Assembly: GCF_015767675.1 (NCBI RefSeq) | Contig: NZ_CP065217.1 | Location: 744,001 to 808,000 of the forward strand | From: Vibrio navarrensis | Lineage (GTDB): Bacteria; Pseudomonadota; Gammaproteobacteria; Enterobacterales; Vibrionaceae | Direction of reading: 5' to 3' | DNA length: 64,000 bases | Shown: positions 1-8,631 of the stretch, piece after piece | Layout: every line of letters begins with the position of its first letter | How positions within the stretch are numbered: position 1 is the stretch's first letter | The notes under the pieces: generated by a model | Told to the model about the DNA's origin: nothing | Databases searched by the model: none | What the model saw: only the letters and a program-made list of their open reading frames with translations | Position numbers and translations under genes: made by a program

Positions 1-3000
1 TCAAAACCGAGTTAGATGCTCAGGAACTGGAAAAGTTAGAGAAGCTGCTGACTTACGGTCCAACCATTCAAGAACACGAGCCACAGGGTTTACTCCTGCT
101 GGTGACGCCTCGTCCGGGCACTATTTCTCCTTGGTCTTCTAAAGCAACCGACATTGCGCACAACTGTGGCCTGGCGTCGATCAAACGTCTGGAACGCGGC
201 ACGGCATACTACGTTGAGAGCGAAACGGCGCTGACTGACGCGCAGGTAACCACTCTGAAAGCCTTGCTTCACGATCGCATGATGGAAGTGGTGTTCACGG
301 AACTCGACGCGGCACAAGCGCTATTCAGTGTGGCAGAACCCGCGCCAATGACTCAGGTGGATATCCTCTCTGGTGGTCGTGTTGCGCTAGAAGAAGCCAA
401 CGTTTCCCTTGGTCTAGCTCTGGCGGAAGATGAAATTGATTACTTGGTGGAGAACTTCATCAAGCTGGATCGTAACCCGAATGACATCGAGCTGATGATG
501 TTTGCTCAGGCAAACTCTGAGCACTGCCGACACAAAATTTTCAATGCGGATTGGACGATCGACGGTGTTGATCAGGACAAATCGCTGTTCAAGATGATCA
601 AGAACACCTTCGAAACCACGCCGGATCACGTGCTGTCTGCTTACAAAGATAACGCAGCGGTGATGACCGGTTCGAAAGTCGGCCGTTTCTTCCCTGATCC
701 GGACTCGCGTCAATACACTTACCACCACGAAGATGCCCACATTCTGATGAAAGTGGAAACGCACAACCACCCAACGGCGATTTCGCCTTGGCCAGGTGCG
801 TCAACAGGTAGCGGCGGTGAAATTCGTGATGAAGGCGCAACGGGTATCGGCGGTAAGCCAAAAGCGGGTCTGGTGGGCTTTACGGTATCTAACCTGCGCA
901 TCCCTAACTTCGTTCAGCCTTGGGAAAGTGATTTTGGTAAACCAAGCCGCATCGTCAGCGCGCTGGATATCATGATTGAAGGTCCTCTGGGCGGCGCGGC
1001 ATTCAACAACGAATTTGGTCGTCCAAACCTGCTGGGTTACTTCCGTACTTATGAAGAGAAAGTCACCTCACACGCGGGTGAAGAGATCCGTGGTTACCAC
1101 AAGCCAATCATGATTGCTGGCGGTATGGGTAACATTCGTGACGAACACGTACAGAAAAAAGAAATCCCGGTTGGCGCGAAACTGATCGTGCTGGGCGGTC
1201 CGGCGATGAACATCGGCCTGGGCGGCGGTGCGGCGTCTTCCATGGCGTCGGGTCAGTCGGCAGAAGATTTGGATTTTGCTTCAGTACAACGTGAAAACCC
1301 AGAGATGGAACGTCGTTGTCAGGAAGTGATCGACCGCTGCTGGCAACTGGGCGATGCGAACCCAATCGCGTTTATCCACGATGTGGGCGCGGGTGGTATC
1401 TCGAACGCACTGCCTGAGCTAGTTAACGACGGCGATCGTGGCGGTAAATTCCAACTGCGTGACGTGCCAAACGATGAACCGGGCATGAGCCCGCTGGAAA
1501 TCTGGTGTAACGAATCGCAAGAGCGTTATGTGCTGGCGGTTGCGCCGGAGAACATGGAGATGTTTGATGCCATCTGTAAGCGTGAGCGCGCACCTTATGC
1601 AGTGGTGGGCGTGGCGACGGAAGAGCGTCATCTGACTCTGGAAGACAGCCACTTCGATAACATGCCAATCGATATGCCGATGGACATTCTGCTTGGCAAG
1701 CCGCCGAAAATGCACCGTGAAGCGACCACGCTGAAAGTGACCAGCCCGGCGATTGACCGCAGCGGTATCGAACTCAATGAAGCGGTGGATCGCGTGCTGC
1801 GTCTGCCGGCTGTGGCTGAGAAAACCTTCCTGATCACCATCGGTGACCGCACCGTGACGGGTCTGGTGGCTCGTGACCAGATGGTTGGTCCTTGGCAGGT
1901 GCCAGTGGCCAACTGCGCGGTAACGGCAGCAAGCTACGACACTTACCACGGTGAAGCGATGTCGATGGGTGAGCGCACTCCTGTCGCTCTGCTTGACTTC
2001 GGCGCATCGGCGCGTCTGGCGGTGGGTGAGTCTCTGACCAACATCGCGGCGACGGATATCGGCGATATCAAACACATCAAACTGTCAGCGAACTGGATGT
2101 CTCCAGCCGGTCACCCGGGTGAAGATGCGGGTCTGTACGAAGCGGTGAAAGCTGTGGGTGAAGAGCTGTGTCCGGCGCTGGGCCTGACCATTCCTGTTGG
2201 TAAAGACTCGATGTCGATGAAGACCAAGTGGAACGAGAACGGCGAAAACAAAGAAGTGACCTCGCCGCTGTCGCTCGTCATCACAGCGTTTGCGCGTGTG
2301 GAAGATGTGCGTAAGACCATCACACCACAACTGCGTACGCCTGCTACCATGGAAAGACTGGGTGAAACGTCTTTGCTGCTGGTGGATCTGGGTAACGGTC
2401 AGAATCGTCTCGGCGCGACGGCACTGGCGCAAGTGTACAAGCAGTTGGGTGACAAGCCAGCGGATGTGGACAACGCCGATCAACTGAAAGGCTTCTTCGA
2501 TGCGATACAAACGTTGGTTCGCAGCGACAAACTCGTGGCTTACCACGATAAAGGCGACGGTGGTCTGTTTGTCACCCTGGCTGAAATGGCGTTCGCGGGT
2601 CACTGTGGTGTGAAAGCTAACATTGAAACGCTGGGTGACGACGTGCTGGCGGCGCTGTTCAACGAAGAGTTGGGTGCGGTGATTCAGGTTAAGAACGATG
2701 AACTGAATGTGGTAATGGCCACGCTGGCGGCTCATGGTCTGGCGGATTGTTCACATCTGATTGGTCAGGTAGAAGCGTCAGACAATTTCGTTATCACCTC
2801 AGGTGATGAGATTCTGCTTGAGCGCTCACGCACTGAACTGCGTACCATCTGGGCCGAGACCACGCACAAGATGCAAGCGATGCGCGACAACCCAGCGTGT
2901 GCCGATCAAGAATTTGCGGCGAAAAAAGACAACTCAGACCCAGGTCTGAATGTGTCACTGAGCTTTGATGTCAACCAAGATGTTGCGGCACCTTACATTG

Positions 3001-3800
3001 CAGCTTCGATGATCAATACCGGCGCGAAGCCTAAGATGGCGATTCTGCGTGAGCAGGGCGTGAACTCACACGTTGAAATGGCGGCTGCGTTTGACCGTGC
3101 GGGTTTTGACGCAGTCGACATTCACATGAGCGACATTCTGACCGGTCAAGCGGTGCTGGATGAGTACCAAGGTCTGGTCGCGTGTGGTGGCTTCTCCTAC
3201 GGTGACGTGCTGGGCGCGGGTGAAGGTTGGGCGAAATCGGTGCTGTTCAATGCGCAGGCTCGCGAACAGTTCGAGCAGTTCTTCAACCGTCAGGACACGT
3301 TCTCGCTAGGTGTGTGTAACGGTTGTCAAATGCTGTCTAACCTGAAAGAACTGATCCCGGGTGCAGACTTGTGGCCACGTTTCGTGCGCAACGAATCGGA
3401 GCGTTTTGAAGCGCGCTTTAGCCTGGTTGAAGTGCAGAAGTCAGATTCTGTGTTCTTCGATGGCATGGCGGGCTCTCGTATGCCGATTGCGGTCTCTCAC
3501 GGTGAAGGTCGCGTGGAAGTTCGCGATGAAGCGCACCTCAATGCGATTGAACAATCTGGTACGGTTGCAGTCCGTTTCGTGGATAACTTCGGTCAGCCGA
3601 CGCAGCAATACCCGAACAACCCGAACGGCTCGCCAAATGCGATTACCGGTCTGATAACCAAAGACGGCCGTGTCACCATCATGATGCCGCACCCAGAGCG
3701 TGTCTTCCGCACTGTGGCGAACTCATGGCACCCAGATAACTGGGGTGAAAATGGTGCCTGGATGCGTATGTTCCAAAACGCGCGTAAGAATCTCGGTTAA
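1..3800 (+). CDS. purL: Phosphoribosylformylglycinamidine synthase (FGAM synthase), 5'-truncated by the window edge
   Basis: Large, single-chain glutamine-dependent enzyme of de novo purine synthesis that converts FGAR to FGAM using ATP and glutamine. The reading frame is open from base 3 at the left edge and continues into the conserved '[20 protein letters not shown]' segment, so only about 60 N-terminal residues are missing. The AIRS-like synthase core includes '[12 protein letters not shown]'. The C-terminal class I glutaminase domain carries the nucleophile in '[10 protein letters not shown]' and the His/Glu pair in '[10 protein letters not shown]'. The protein ends at the normal family terminus, followed by a terminator. 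Its promoter lies outside the window. Long open frames on the opposite strand are by-products of codon bias. Confidence 0.98.
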   Translation, partial: KTELDAQELEKLEKLLTYGPTIQEHEPQGLLLLVTPRPGTISPWSSKATDIAHNCGLASIKRLERGTAYYVESETALTDAQVTTLKALLHDRMMEVVFTELDAAQALFSVAEPAPMTQVDILSGGRVALEEANVSLGLALAEDEIDYLVENFIKLDRNPNDIELMMFAQANSEHCRHKIFNADWTIDGVDQDKSLFKMIKNTFETTPDHVLSAYKDNAAVMTGSKVGRFFPDPDSRQYTYHHEDAHILMKVETHNHPTAISPWPGASTGSGGEIRDEGATGIGGKPKAGLVGFTVSNLRIPNFVQPWESDFGKPSRIVSALDIMIEGPLGGAAFNNEFGRPNLLGYFRTYEEKVTSHAGEEIRGYHKPIMIAGGMGNIRDEHVQKKEIPVGAKLIVLGGPAMNIGLGGGAASSMASGQSAEDLDFASVQRENPEMERRCQEVIDRCWQLGDANPIAFIHDVGAGGISNALPELVNDGDRGGKFQLRDVPNDEPGMSPLEIWCNESQERYVLAVAPENMEMFDAICKRERAPYAVVGVATEERHLTLEDSHFDNMPIDMPMDILLGKPPKMHREATTLKVTSPAIDRSGIELNEAVDRVLRLPAVAEKTFLITIGDRTVTGLVARDQMVGPWQVPVANCAVTAASYDTYHGEAMSMGERTPVALLDFGASARLAVGESLTNIAATDIGDIKHIKLSANWMSPAGHPGEDAGLYEAVKAVGEELCPALGLTIPVGKDSMSMKTKWNENGENKEVTSPLSLVITAFARVEDVRKTITPQLRTPATMERLGETSLLLVDLGNGQNRLGATALAQVYKQLGDKPADVDNADQLKGFFDAIQTLVRSDKLVAYHDKGDGGLFVTLAEMAFAGHCGVKANIETLGDDVLAALFNEELGAVIQVKNDELNVVMATLAAHGLADCSHLIGQVEASDNFVITSGDEILLERSRTELRTIWAETTHKMQAMRDNPACADQEFAAKKDNSDPGLNVSLSFDVNQDVAAPYIAASMINTGAKPKMAILREQGVNSHVEMAAAFDRAGFDAVDIHMSDILTGQAVLDEYQGLVACGGFSYGDVLGAGEGWAKSVLFNAQAREQFEQFFNRQDTFSLGVCNGCQMLSNLKELIPGADLWPRFVRNESERFEARFSLVEVQKSDSVFFDGMAGSRMPIAVSHGEGRVEVRDEAHLNAIEQSGTVAVRFVDNFGQPTQQYPNNPNGSPNAITGLITKDGRVTIMMPHPERVFRTVANSWHPDNWGENGAWMRMFQNARKNLG

Positions 3801-3827
3801 TCGCCAGTAACAGTACCTTATCTCTTC

Positions 3828-3859
3828 AACCGCTAGGGCTTTGCTCTGGCGGTTTTTTT
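3828..3859 (+). terminator. Rho-independent terminator of purL
   Basis: AACCGC pairs with GCGGTT around a loop containing TAGGGCTTTGCTC, followed directly by a run of T. It lies about 27 nt after the purL stop. Confidence 0.75.
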
Positions 3860-3958
3860 ATCCAGTGATGGATAGCCAACCTCTTTTATTTGTGCTCTAA
3901 TACCGCGCTTGCCAAGGGATGGCGTTGATCCCTTAATACTCCCTTAGGAAACTTTCAA

Positions 3959-4276
3959 ATGTCGAAAAACAAAAAATTTGCTATCCGCGTAACTGAAAAA
4001 CGTGAAGGTTGGGCGGCAGAGATCACTCGTCAAGTGACATCTCGTAAGACAGTTGTCTCCAAGCGCCAAATGGGTTTTGAAAGTGAAGCGCTGGCTCAAG
4101 CTTGGGCGGAAAAAGAGCTGGCTGAGTTTGTGCAAAACCAAGTTGTTCGTAACGAGCGCAAAGGCCAAATGCGTAAGGAACGTGAAGCGGAAGCGCTAAG
4201 CGCGAAAATTCGTAAAGCTGAATTACGCCGCACACGTGACGCCGAAATGGATGATGAAGAAGACGACGAAGCGTAA
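3959..4276 (+). CDS. Small, highly charged DUF3622-type protein
   Basis: 105 residues, function unknown. The first ~60 residues look folded (aromatic, with a basic patch 'RVTEKREGWAAEITRQV'). The rest is a charged helix rich in Lys, Arg and Glu that ends in an acidic tail 'DAEMDDEEDDEA'. I associate this sequence with the DUF3622 family found in vibrios, from memory and without a search. The ATG has an AGGAA ribosome-binding site about 9 nt upstream. The gene is monocistronic, between the purL terminator and its own strong terminator. A 7-bp hairpin (AAGGGAT/ATCCCTT, 3914-3934) lies in the leader. The charge pattern would suit nucleic-acid or ribosome binding, but that is inference. Confidence 0.8.
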   Translation: MSKNKKFAIRVTEKREGWAAEITRQVTSRKTVVSKRQMGFESEALAQAWAEKELAEFVQNQVVRNERKGQMRKEREAEALSAKIRKAELRRTRDAEMDDEEDDEA

Positions 4277-4300
4277 GCTAACGCTCTCTGACCAAACAGA

Positions 4301-4331
4301 AAAGCCCTGATTCGCAGTCAGGGCTTTTTTC
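4301..4331 (+). terminator. Terminator of the DUF3622-type gene
   Basis: AGCCCTGA (4303-4310) pairs with TCAGGGCT (4318-4325) around a 7-nt loop and is followed by six or more T. Confidence 0.9.
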
Positions 4332-4355
4332 TTTTCATCTTTTGGCGTTGCCGTT

Positions 4356-4823
4356 TTATTCGAAGCAATCGGAGGAAATCGACAGGCTGAGTGAGGCGTC
4401 GTTTTTTACGACATACGGCGGTTGATTACCCCATTTACCTGATGGTACAAGCGATTGCTGATAAACCTGTCGGCTCTTTTTCTTTGGTAGATCAATGTGT
4501 TGTAAGCCATCCGACAGATCGTTGGCTTCACCGTAATCGAAATCTACGTGAGAAGTGGCGTTTTCTTTTTGTGTCAAAATGCACTTGGGTCGGTTTTGTA
4601 CGCTGTCGATTTGCCATTCAACCTGAGCGGGGCGCGCATCCAGATCTAAGTCTGTTGGCGCTGTTTGACCTAAAAGGTCAGTATCGTTCTTTAGTCGTTG
4701 AACGGTGAACTGTTCTTGTAGGTACTGGGCTATTTCGCCACTTGGCTCTCCAGCAGAGTGTGCGAAAAGAGAGGGGCTCAGCAGCATAGCGCTGAGCGAG
4801 AGATGAAAACGTTTGGGTAGCAT
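4356..4823 (-). CDS. Putative exported protein of unknown function
   Basis: 155 residues from the start chosen here. The N-terminus 'MLPKRFHLSLSAMLLSPSLFAHS' looks like a Sec signal peptide with cleavage after the 'FAHS' region. The frame also stays open to an ATG at 4856, which would add 11 residues before the signal. Neither start has a good Shine-Dalgarno. The mature part is polar with two cysteines (in 'RPKCILTQ' and 'SSDCFE') that could form a disulfide. I recognise no family. It lies convergent with the DUF3622-type gene. Codon use looks ordinary. It could be a poorly conserved periplasmic protein. Confidence 0.5.
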   Translation of the reverse strand: MLPKRFHLSLSAMLLSPSLFAHSAGEPSGEIAQYLQEQFTVQRLKNDTDLLGQTAPTDLDLDARPAQVEWQIDSVQNRPKCILTQKENATSHVDFDYGEANDLSDGLQHIDLPKKKSRQVYQQSLVPSGKWGNQPPYVVKNDASLSLSISSDCFE

Positions 4824-4936
4824 TGAATCAGAATCGACACAGGAAATAACAGCCAAACATAATAAAAACGAATTAAACGTTGTTCAATTATGGCTCTGTA
4901 TCGATTTGTATGGCCCCAGTAAAAACCGGGGCGAGT

Positions 4937-5995
4937 TTATAACGGGATCTGCCCAGTGGTAATAGTGTCGGCGTCGGCGTCGACCAACTCTTCAATATAG
5001 CTTTCAACCACTTGTTCTACTGAGTCATCGTCTTGACGGAAGTAGGCAATATGGAAGATAGCATCGCCTTCATTCACCAGAGGTAGCGTTTGTTGGCCAA
5101 TCACAATCCCACCTTTAGGTGCTAGCAGTTCAACTTCATCATGACCAAGGGGAGAGCTGATGTAGGCAAGTGTTTCTCCTTTCTCTACCTTGGCACCGAG
5201 ATTGACCACAGTGCGCAGAATGCCGTTGCCCGAAGCGCGTACCCAACTGGTTGATTTGGCAATCACCGGATCAGGGAAGCGTTTACGGCTGGCGCGCAGC
5301 ATGCCAATGGACTGCATCACCCGTTTGACACCATGAACACCGGCGCTGATAGAAAGCGGATCAAAACGTAGCGCTTCACCCGCTTCATAGGTTAAAACCG
5401 GAATTTGACACTTTTCTGCTTCCGAGCGAAGGGAGCCATCGCGCAGAGCAGAATCGACGATCACTGGGGCCGCAAAAACTTTGGCGATCTTCAGTGTCTC
5501 GGGGTTGCTGAGATTGGCGCGGATCTGCGGCAGGTTGGTGCGGTGAATCGCACCTGTGTGCAGATCGATAATGTAGTCCGCTCTTAGCGCTACATTGTTG
5601 AAAAATGTATGAGCCATGCGTGATGCCAGCGCCCCTTTCTCACTGCCCGGAAAACAGCGATTAAGATCGCGTCTGTCTGGCAAATAGCGTGATTTGTGAA
5701 TGAAACCAAAAACGTTGACGATCGGCACGGCAATCACTGTGCCACGGATTTTTTGTGGATCTAAACTATTGATTAACTGGCGAACAATTTCCACACCATT
5801 GAGTTCGTCGCCGTGAATGGCTGCGTTGACCATGATAACCGGTCCCGCATAGCGGCCGTTGATCACTTCAATTGGAATTGACAGTGGTGAGTGCGTGTAG
5901 AGCTGAGCGGCATCTAACTCGATCTCTTCTCTCTGCCCCGGTTTGATCTTGTGCCCCAAAATCTCAAATATCTTATTTTTCTTATTGCGAACCAT
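4937..5995 (-). CDS. Succinylglutamate desuccinylase/aspartoacylase family zinc hydrolase (M14-like)
   Basis: 352 residues from the ATG at 5995, which is preceded by the Shine-Dalgarno GCAGGAAG. A further 15 residues upstream (ATG at 6040) are in frame but lack such a site. The zinc-carboxypeptidase fold shows the metal-binding 'AAIHGDELNGVEI' (His and Glu ligands), 'RDLNRCFPG' and 'YIIDLHTG'. The C-terminal ~100 residues form a barrel-like domain ('GAKVEKGETLAYIS', 'GIVIGQQTLPLVNEGDAIF'). Members of this family cleave N-acyl amino acids. The substrate here is unknown. The gene is not next to arginine-catabolism genes, so a role in succinylarginine breakdown is not indicated. Confidence 0.85.
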   Translation of the reverse strand: MVRNKKNKIFEILGHKIKPGQREEIELDAAQLYTHSPLSIPIEVINGRYAGPVIMVNAAIHGDELNGVEIVRQLINSLDPQKIRGTVIAVPIVNVFGFIHKSRYLPDRRDLNRCFPGSEKGALASRMAHTFFNNVALRADYIIDLHTGAIHRTNLPQIRANLSNPETLKIAKVFAAPVIVDSALRDGSLRSEAEKCQIPVLTYEAGEALRFDPLSISAGVHGVKRVMQSIGMLRASRKRFPDPVIAKSTSWVRASGNGILRTVVNLGAKVEKGETLAYISSPLGHDEVELLAPKGGIVIGQQTLPLVNEGDAIFHIAYFRQDDDSVEQVVESYIEELVDADADTITTGQIPL

Positions 5996-6089
5996 AGTAC
6001 TTCCTGCCTTTACTATCATTGCGACTTTATCAACTGGCAAAGTTATACACCATTCTGTCTTATTGCGGGTACGACAAAAAGCGTTGATG

Positions 6090-6117
6090 AAATAAAGAGG
6101 GCTCCCACAGGAGCCCT
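6090..6117 (-). terminator. Terminator of pepD
   Basis: AGGGCTCC (6098-6105) pairs with GGAGCCCT (6110-6117) around a 4-nt loop. On the minus strand it is followed by CTTTATTT. It lies about 24 nt past the pepD stop. Confidence 0.75.
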
Positions 6118-6140
6118 AAGAAAGTTGCTAGCAAGTTGTC

Positions 6141-7613
6141 TTACGCTTTTTCTGGAATAGCTTCCAATAGCGCAACCATTTGATCCCAGTAAAGTTGGAC
6201 GGTGTCAATCTTCACTTTCTCATCAGGTGAATGAGGGAACTTAATCGTTGGACCGAAAGAAACCATGTCCATTTGAGGATAAGGTTTTTTAAACAGACCA
6301 CATTCCAGACCTGCGTGGATCACCATAATATTCGGTTTGTGGCCGTAAATGCCTTGGTACATGTCGCGGAAAATCGCCATGATTTCAGAATCGGCGTCTG
6401 GCTTCCAACCTGGGTAAGCGCCAGAAAGTTCAATACGTGCTCCGGCAAGCTCTGCGACTGATTTCAGCATGCTTTCCACTTGAGTACGGCCTGAATCGAT
6501 CAGCGAACGAACCAGACACAATACGCTTACTTTATTCTCTTCGGTTTTGATCACACCGACATTGAGCGATGTTTCAACCACACCTTCAATCTCATCACTC
6601 ATGCGCATTACGCCATTTGGACAAGCGTTGAGCGCGGCAATCAAACGCTGTTGATCGGCCATCACCAAGACTTGTGCGTCGCTGGATGCTTCTTGATTAA
6701 AGGTCACCAAATTGGTTTCCACTTTACCGAGCTCAGATTTGAGCAGCTCAGTGTAAAACTCAAACAGTTTTGCCAGTTTGCTGAGGTTTTCCTCAGGCAG
6801 CGCAACGGTGACAAAGGCCTCGCGAGGGATGGCATTTCTCAAGCTACCACCACGGAACTCAATCAGACGCATGTCGAGTTCATTGGCATGGCCTGCTAAA
6901 AAGCGCGCCATCAGTTTGTTTGCGTTGCCACGACCTGTGTGAATATCACAGCCTGAGTGGCCGCCTTTGAGCCCTTTAAGAATCAGCTGGCGGGCGACAT
7001 AACCTTGTGGTAACGCTTCACGTTGGATATCAAAAAACAGCTCTGCATTAATGCCACCCGCACAGCCCATGTAGACTTCGCCTTCTTGCTCTGAGTCGGT
7101 GTTGAGGAGAATCTCACCTTCCAACCAACCTGCTTCAAGGCCAAATGCGCCAGTCATGCCCGCTTCTTCATCAATGGTCAGCAGCACTTCAAGTGGGCCG
7201 TGTTTGATCTCGCTTGATGCCAGTACAGCAAGGCAAGAGGCCATGCCGATGCCGTTATCTGCGCCAAGCGTGGTGCCTTTTGCGGTTATCCATTCACCAT
7301 CGATGTATGGCTGGATAGGATCGCGGGTAAAGTCATGATCGGTGTCTTCATTCTTCTGTGGAACCATATCGATGTGCGCTTGTAGCACAACACCTTTTTT
7401 GTTTTCCATACCCGCGGTGGCTGGTTTCTTAATAAATACGTTGCCCGTTGGATCACGGTGAACCTCTAACCCTTGCTCCGTTGCCCAAGTCACTATGTAC
7501 TGCGCGAGCGCTTCTTCATGTTTAGATGGATGAGGGATAGAACAAATTTTGTCGAAAAACTGCCAAAGGGGAGCGGGGGACAGACTACTGATTTCAGAAT
7601 GGAATTCAGACAC
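6141..7613 (-). CDS. pepD: Aminoacyl-histidine dipeptidase (peptidase D)
   Basis: 490-residue M20-family zinc dipeptidase that hydrolyses carnosine-type and other unblocked dipeptides in the cytoplasm. Visible motifs include the first metal-binding 'VVLQAHIDMVPQK', the catalytic 'TIDEEAGMTGAFGLE' and 'KGLKGGHSGCDIHTGRGNA'. The start is a GTG with a strong ribosome-binding site (AAAGGAGT) 5-6 nt upstream. It is monocistronic, with its own terminator. The ~1 kb upstream is shared with the VcdRP-like RNA and the purine permease. Length and motifs match the family throughout. Confidence 0.95.
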   Translation of the reverse strand: MSEFHSEISSLSPAPLWQFFDKICSIPHPSKHEEALAQYIVTWATEQGLEVHRDPTGNVFIKKPATAGMENKKGVVLQAHIDMVPQKNEDTDHDFTRDPIQPYIDGEWITAKGTTLGADNGIGMASCLAVLASSEIKHGPLEVLLTIDEEAGMTGAFGLEAGWLEGEILLNTDSEQEGEVYMGCAGGINAELFFDIQREALPQGYVARQLILKGLKGGHSGCDIHTGRGNANKLMARFLAGHANELDMRLIEFRGGSLRNAIPREAFVTVALPEENLSKLAKLFEFYTELLKSELGKVETNLVTFNQEASSDAQVLVMADQQRLIAALNACPNGVMRMSDEIEGVVETSLNVGVIKTEENKVSVLCLVRSLIDSGRTQVESMLKSVAELAGARIELSGAYPGWKPDADSEIMAIFRDMYQGIYGHKPNIMVIHAGLECGLFKKPYPQMDMVSFGPTIKFPHSPDEKVKIDTVQLYWDQMVALLEAIPEKA

Positions 7614-7779
7614 GGATGACTCCTTTACATATTATTTGCCAGATGGCGTACTGCAGCAGACCGATTTCTGCGCATAAATGCCGAGTCTGCTGATAATAAA
7701 TCAGCAGTAAGCATACCACTAGCAGAGTATGGCGAGTAGTTGCGTTGACGATGCGCTTACAACGAGAGTGTCACATTCT

Positions 7780-7791
7780 GTGAACGTTCAC
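7780..7791. promoter_or_regulatory. 12-bp perfect palindrome upstream of pepD
   Basis: GTGAACGTTCAC is self-complementary and lies about 165 bp upstream of the pepD start. It resembles a CRP half-site pair, but the spacing is too short (N4 instead of N6). The regulator is unknown. Confidence 0.3.
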
Positions 7792-7902
7792 TTGCTTATT
7801 TGTGTACGTTTCGCGGCTTCCTTTCTTTATGCAAAGTTCCGAATGATATTTTTGTAATTTAATTTCGTTAAAAGATTGATGCTAGTCAATAAAAGAAATT
7901 TA

Positions 7903-7918
7903 TGTGATAAAAGTCACT
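7903..7918 (+). promoter_or_regulatory. CRP-binding site before the VcdRP-like RNA
   Basis: TGTGATAAAAGTCACT fits the CRP consensus TGTGA-N6-TCACA at 9 of 10 defined bases. Its centre lies about 50 bp upstream of the predicted transcription start. vcdRP of V. cholerae is, as I recall, controlled by CRP, which agrees with this placement. Confidence 0.7.
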
Positions 7919-7925
7919 AAAAAAC

Positions 7926-7953
7926 TTGTAATAAAATTTCTTTGTGGTATATT
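7926..7953 (+). promoter_or_regulatory. Promoter of the VcdRP-like RNA
   Basis: -35 TTGTAA (7926-7931), 16-bp spacer, -10 TATATT (7948-7953). The predicted start is near 7960. Confidence 0.65.
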
Positions 7954-8066
7954 TATAACCAACTTCTTAAGCGAAGAAAGAAATGCTCAAAGGATGAGTC
8001 CGTTTTATCGCCTCCAAGGAACCGAGAAATCAAACGTGTCTTATTGATTTAGTAAAGGTGATAGTT

Positions 8067-8156
8067 ATGAAAGGTTTAGCTTCTGCAATGTTTTGGTCCA
8101 ACCACTCGGTTTACACCAGTAACTTTGCTTACCCAACAAGCTTTGGTTACAAATAA
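8067..8156 (+). CDS. vcdP: 29-residue small protein inside the VcdRP-like RNA
   Basis: ATG to TAA, 29 codons, with the Shine-Dalgarno AAAGGTG six nt before the start. The peptide begins 'MKGLASAMFWSNHSVYTSNF' and ends in 'SFGYK'. It is rich in aromatic and Ser/Asn residues, with no membrane segment or signal peptide. The length equals that of VcdP, the V. cholerae small protein reported to bind and stimulate citrate synthase. I could not compare the sequences directly. If the identification is wrong, this is still a well-formed small gene: promoter, ribosome-binding site and terminator are all present. Confidence 0.75.
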   Translation: MKGLASAMFWSNHSVYTSNFAYPTSFGYK

Positions 8157-8247
8157 TCCAGTTAACCAACGGCATGTGACCCTGAACAGTTTGTTCACCC
8201 CTATAAATTGGAATTTTCTTTCAGTAATAGTGCTGACATGATTCTAC

Positions 8248-8275
8248 CGCCACTCTTGTTGAGTGGCGTTTTTTT
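8248..8275 (+). terminator. Terminator of the VcdRP-like RNA
   Basis: CGCCACTC (8248-8255), loop TTGTT, GAGTGGCG (8261-8268), then seven T. Confidence 0.92.
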
Positions 8276-8571
8276 ATGCCCGCATTTTGTCCTACCTCGA
8301 TTTCTCCTCTATGTATTTTATTGACCGCATTTGGTCGGTTTGACCGCATTTTTGTAATGTAAAAACGGCAAAGCGGTCGATTTATTTATTGAAAGTTTAT
8401 GACATTGTCGATTTTTTCTGCATACCAGTTCTTAAACCTGTTGTTTTTTCTTATTGTTTCCTAAAGAAAAATATCATTCTTCATCGTTCGACTTACTTTT
8501 TTCTGTCTTTGAAGCCAGTGAAATCTCGATTCGAGTAAAAAATCTATCTGGAATTTGTTATTTGATAACTT

Positions 8572-8577
8572 TATAAT
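8572..8577 (+). promoter_or_regulatory. -10 box of the purine permease gene
   Basis: A perfect TATAAT, with only a weak -35 (TGGAAT, 8549-8554, 17-bp spacing). The start would be near 8584, just before the PurR-like box. The remaining sequence between 8277 and 8571 is AT-rich, and I see nothing definable in it. Confidence 0.5.
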
Positions 8578-8593
8578 CGGCAGCCAATCGATT

Positions 8594-8609
8594 ACGCAAC
8601 CGTTTACTT
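8594..8609 (+). promoter_or_regulatory. PurR-like operator of the purine permease gene
   Basis: ACGCAACCGTTTACTT matches the PurR consensus ACGCAAACGTTTTCGT at 13 of 16 positions. It lies just downstream of the predicted start, where a bound repressor would block transcription. Confidence 0.7.
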
Positions 8610-8631
8610 TTTACTCTTACAGGATTCGATC

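Larger units (their letters stand above)
7960..8276 (+). ncRNA. vcdR: VcdRP-like dual-function small RNA
   Basis: A ~315-nt transcription unit with its own CRP site, promoter, a 29-codon reading frame and a strong terminator. The part 3' of the small frame has C-rich single-stranded candidates: CCC at 8180-8182 and CCCC at 8198-8201, with another CCC inside the frame at 8132-8134. The combination of CRP control, a 29-residue protein and CCC pairing motifs is what I remember of VcdRP of V. cholerae, in which the RNA represses sugar-PTS mRNAs and the protein acts on citrate synthase. The 5' end is predicted, not measured. The 8190-8204 segment can pair with the treB ribosome-binding site in this window. 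Confidence 0.75.

Noticed and set aside
1419..2735. Two long open frames antisense to purL (1419-2075 and 2085-2735).
   Set aside because: They mirror the codon bias of purL, have no ribosome-binding site and a His/Arg/Gln-heavy composition typical of shadow frames.
7769..7791. Second CRP site upstream of pepD.
   Set aside because: The TGTGA and TCACT halves are separated by 4 instead of 6 bases, so it does not fit the CRP spacing.
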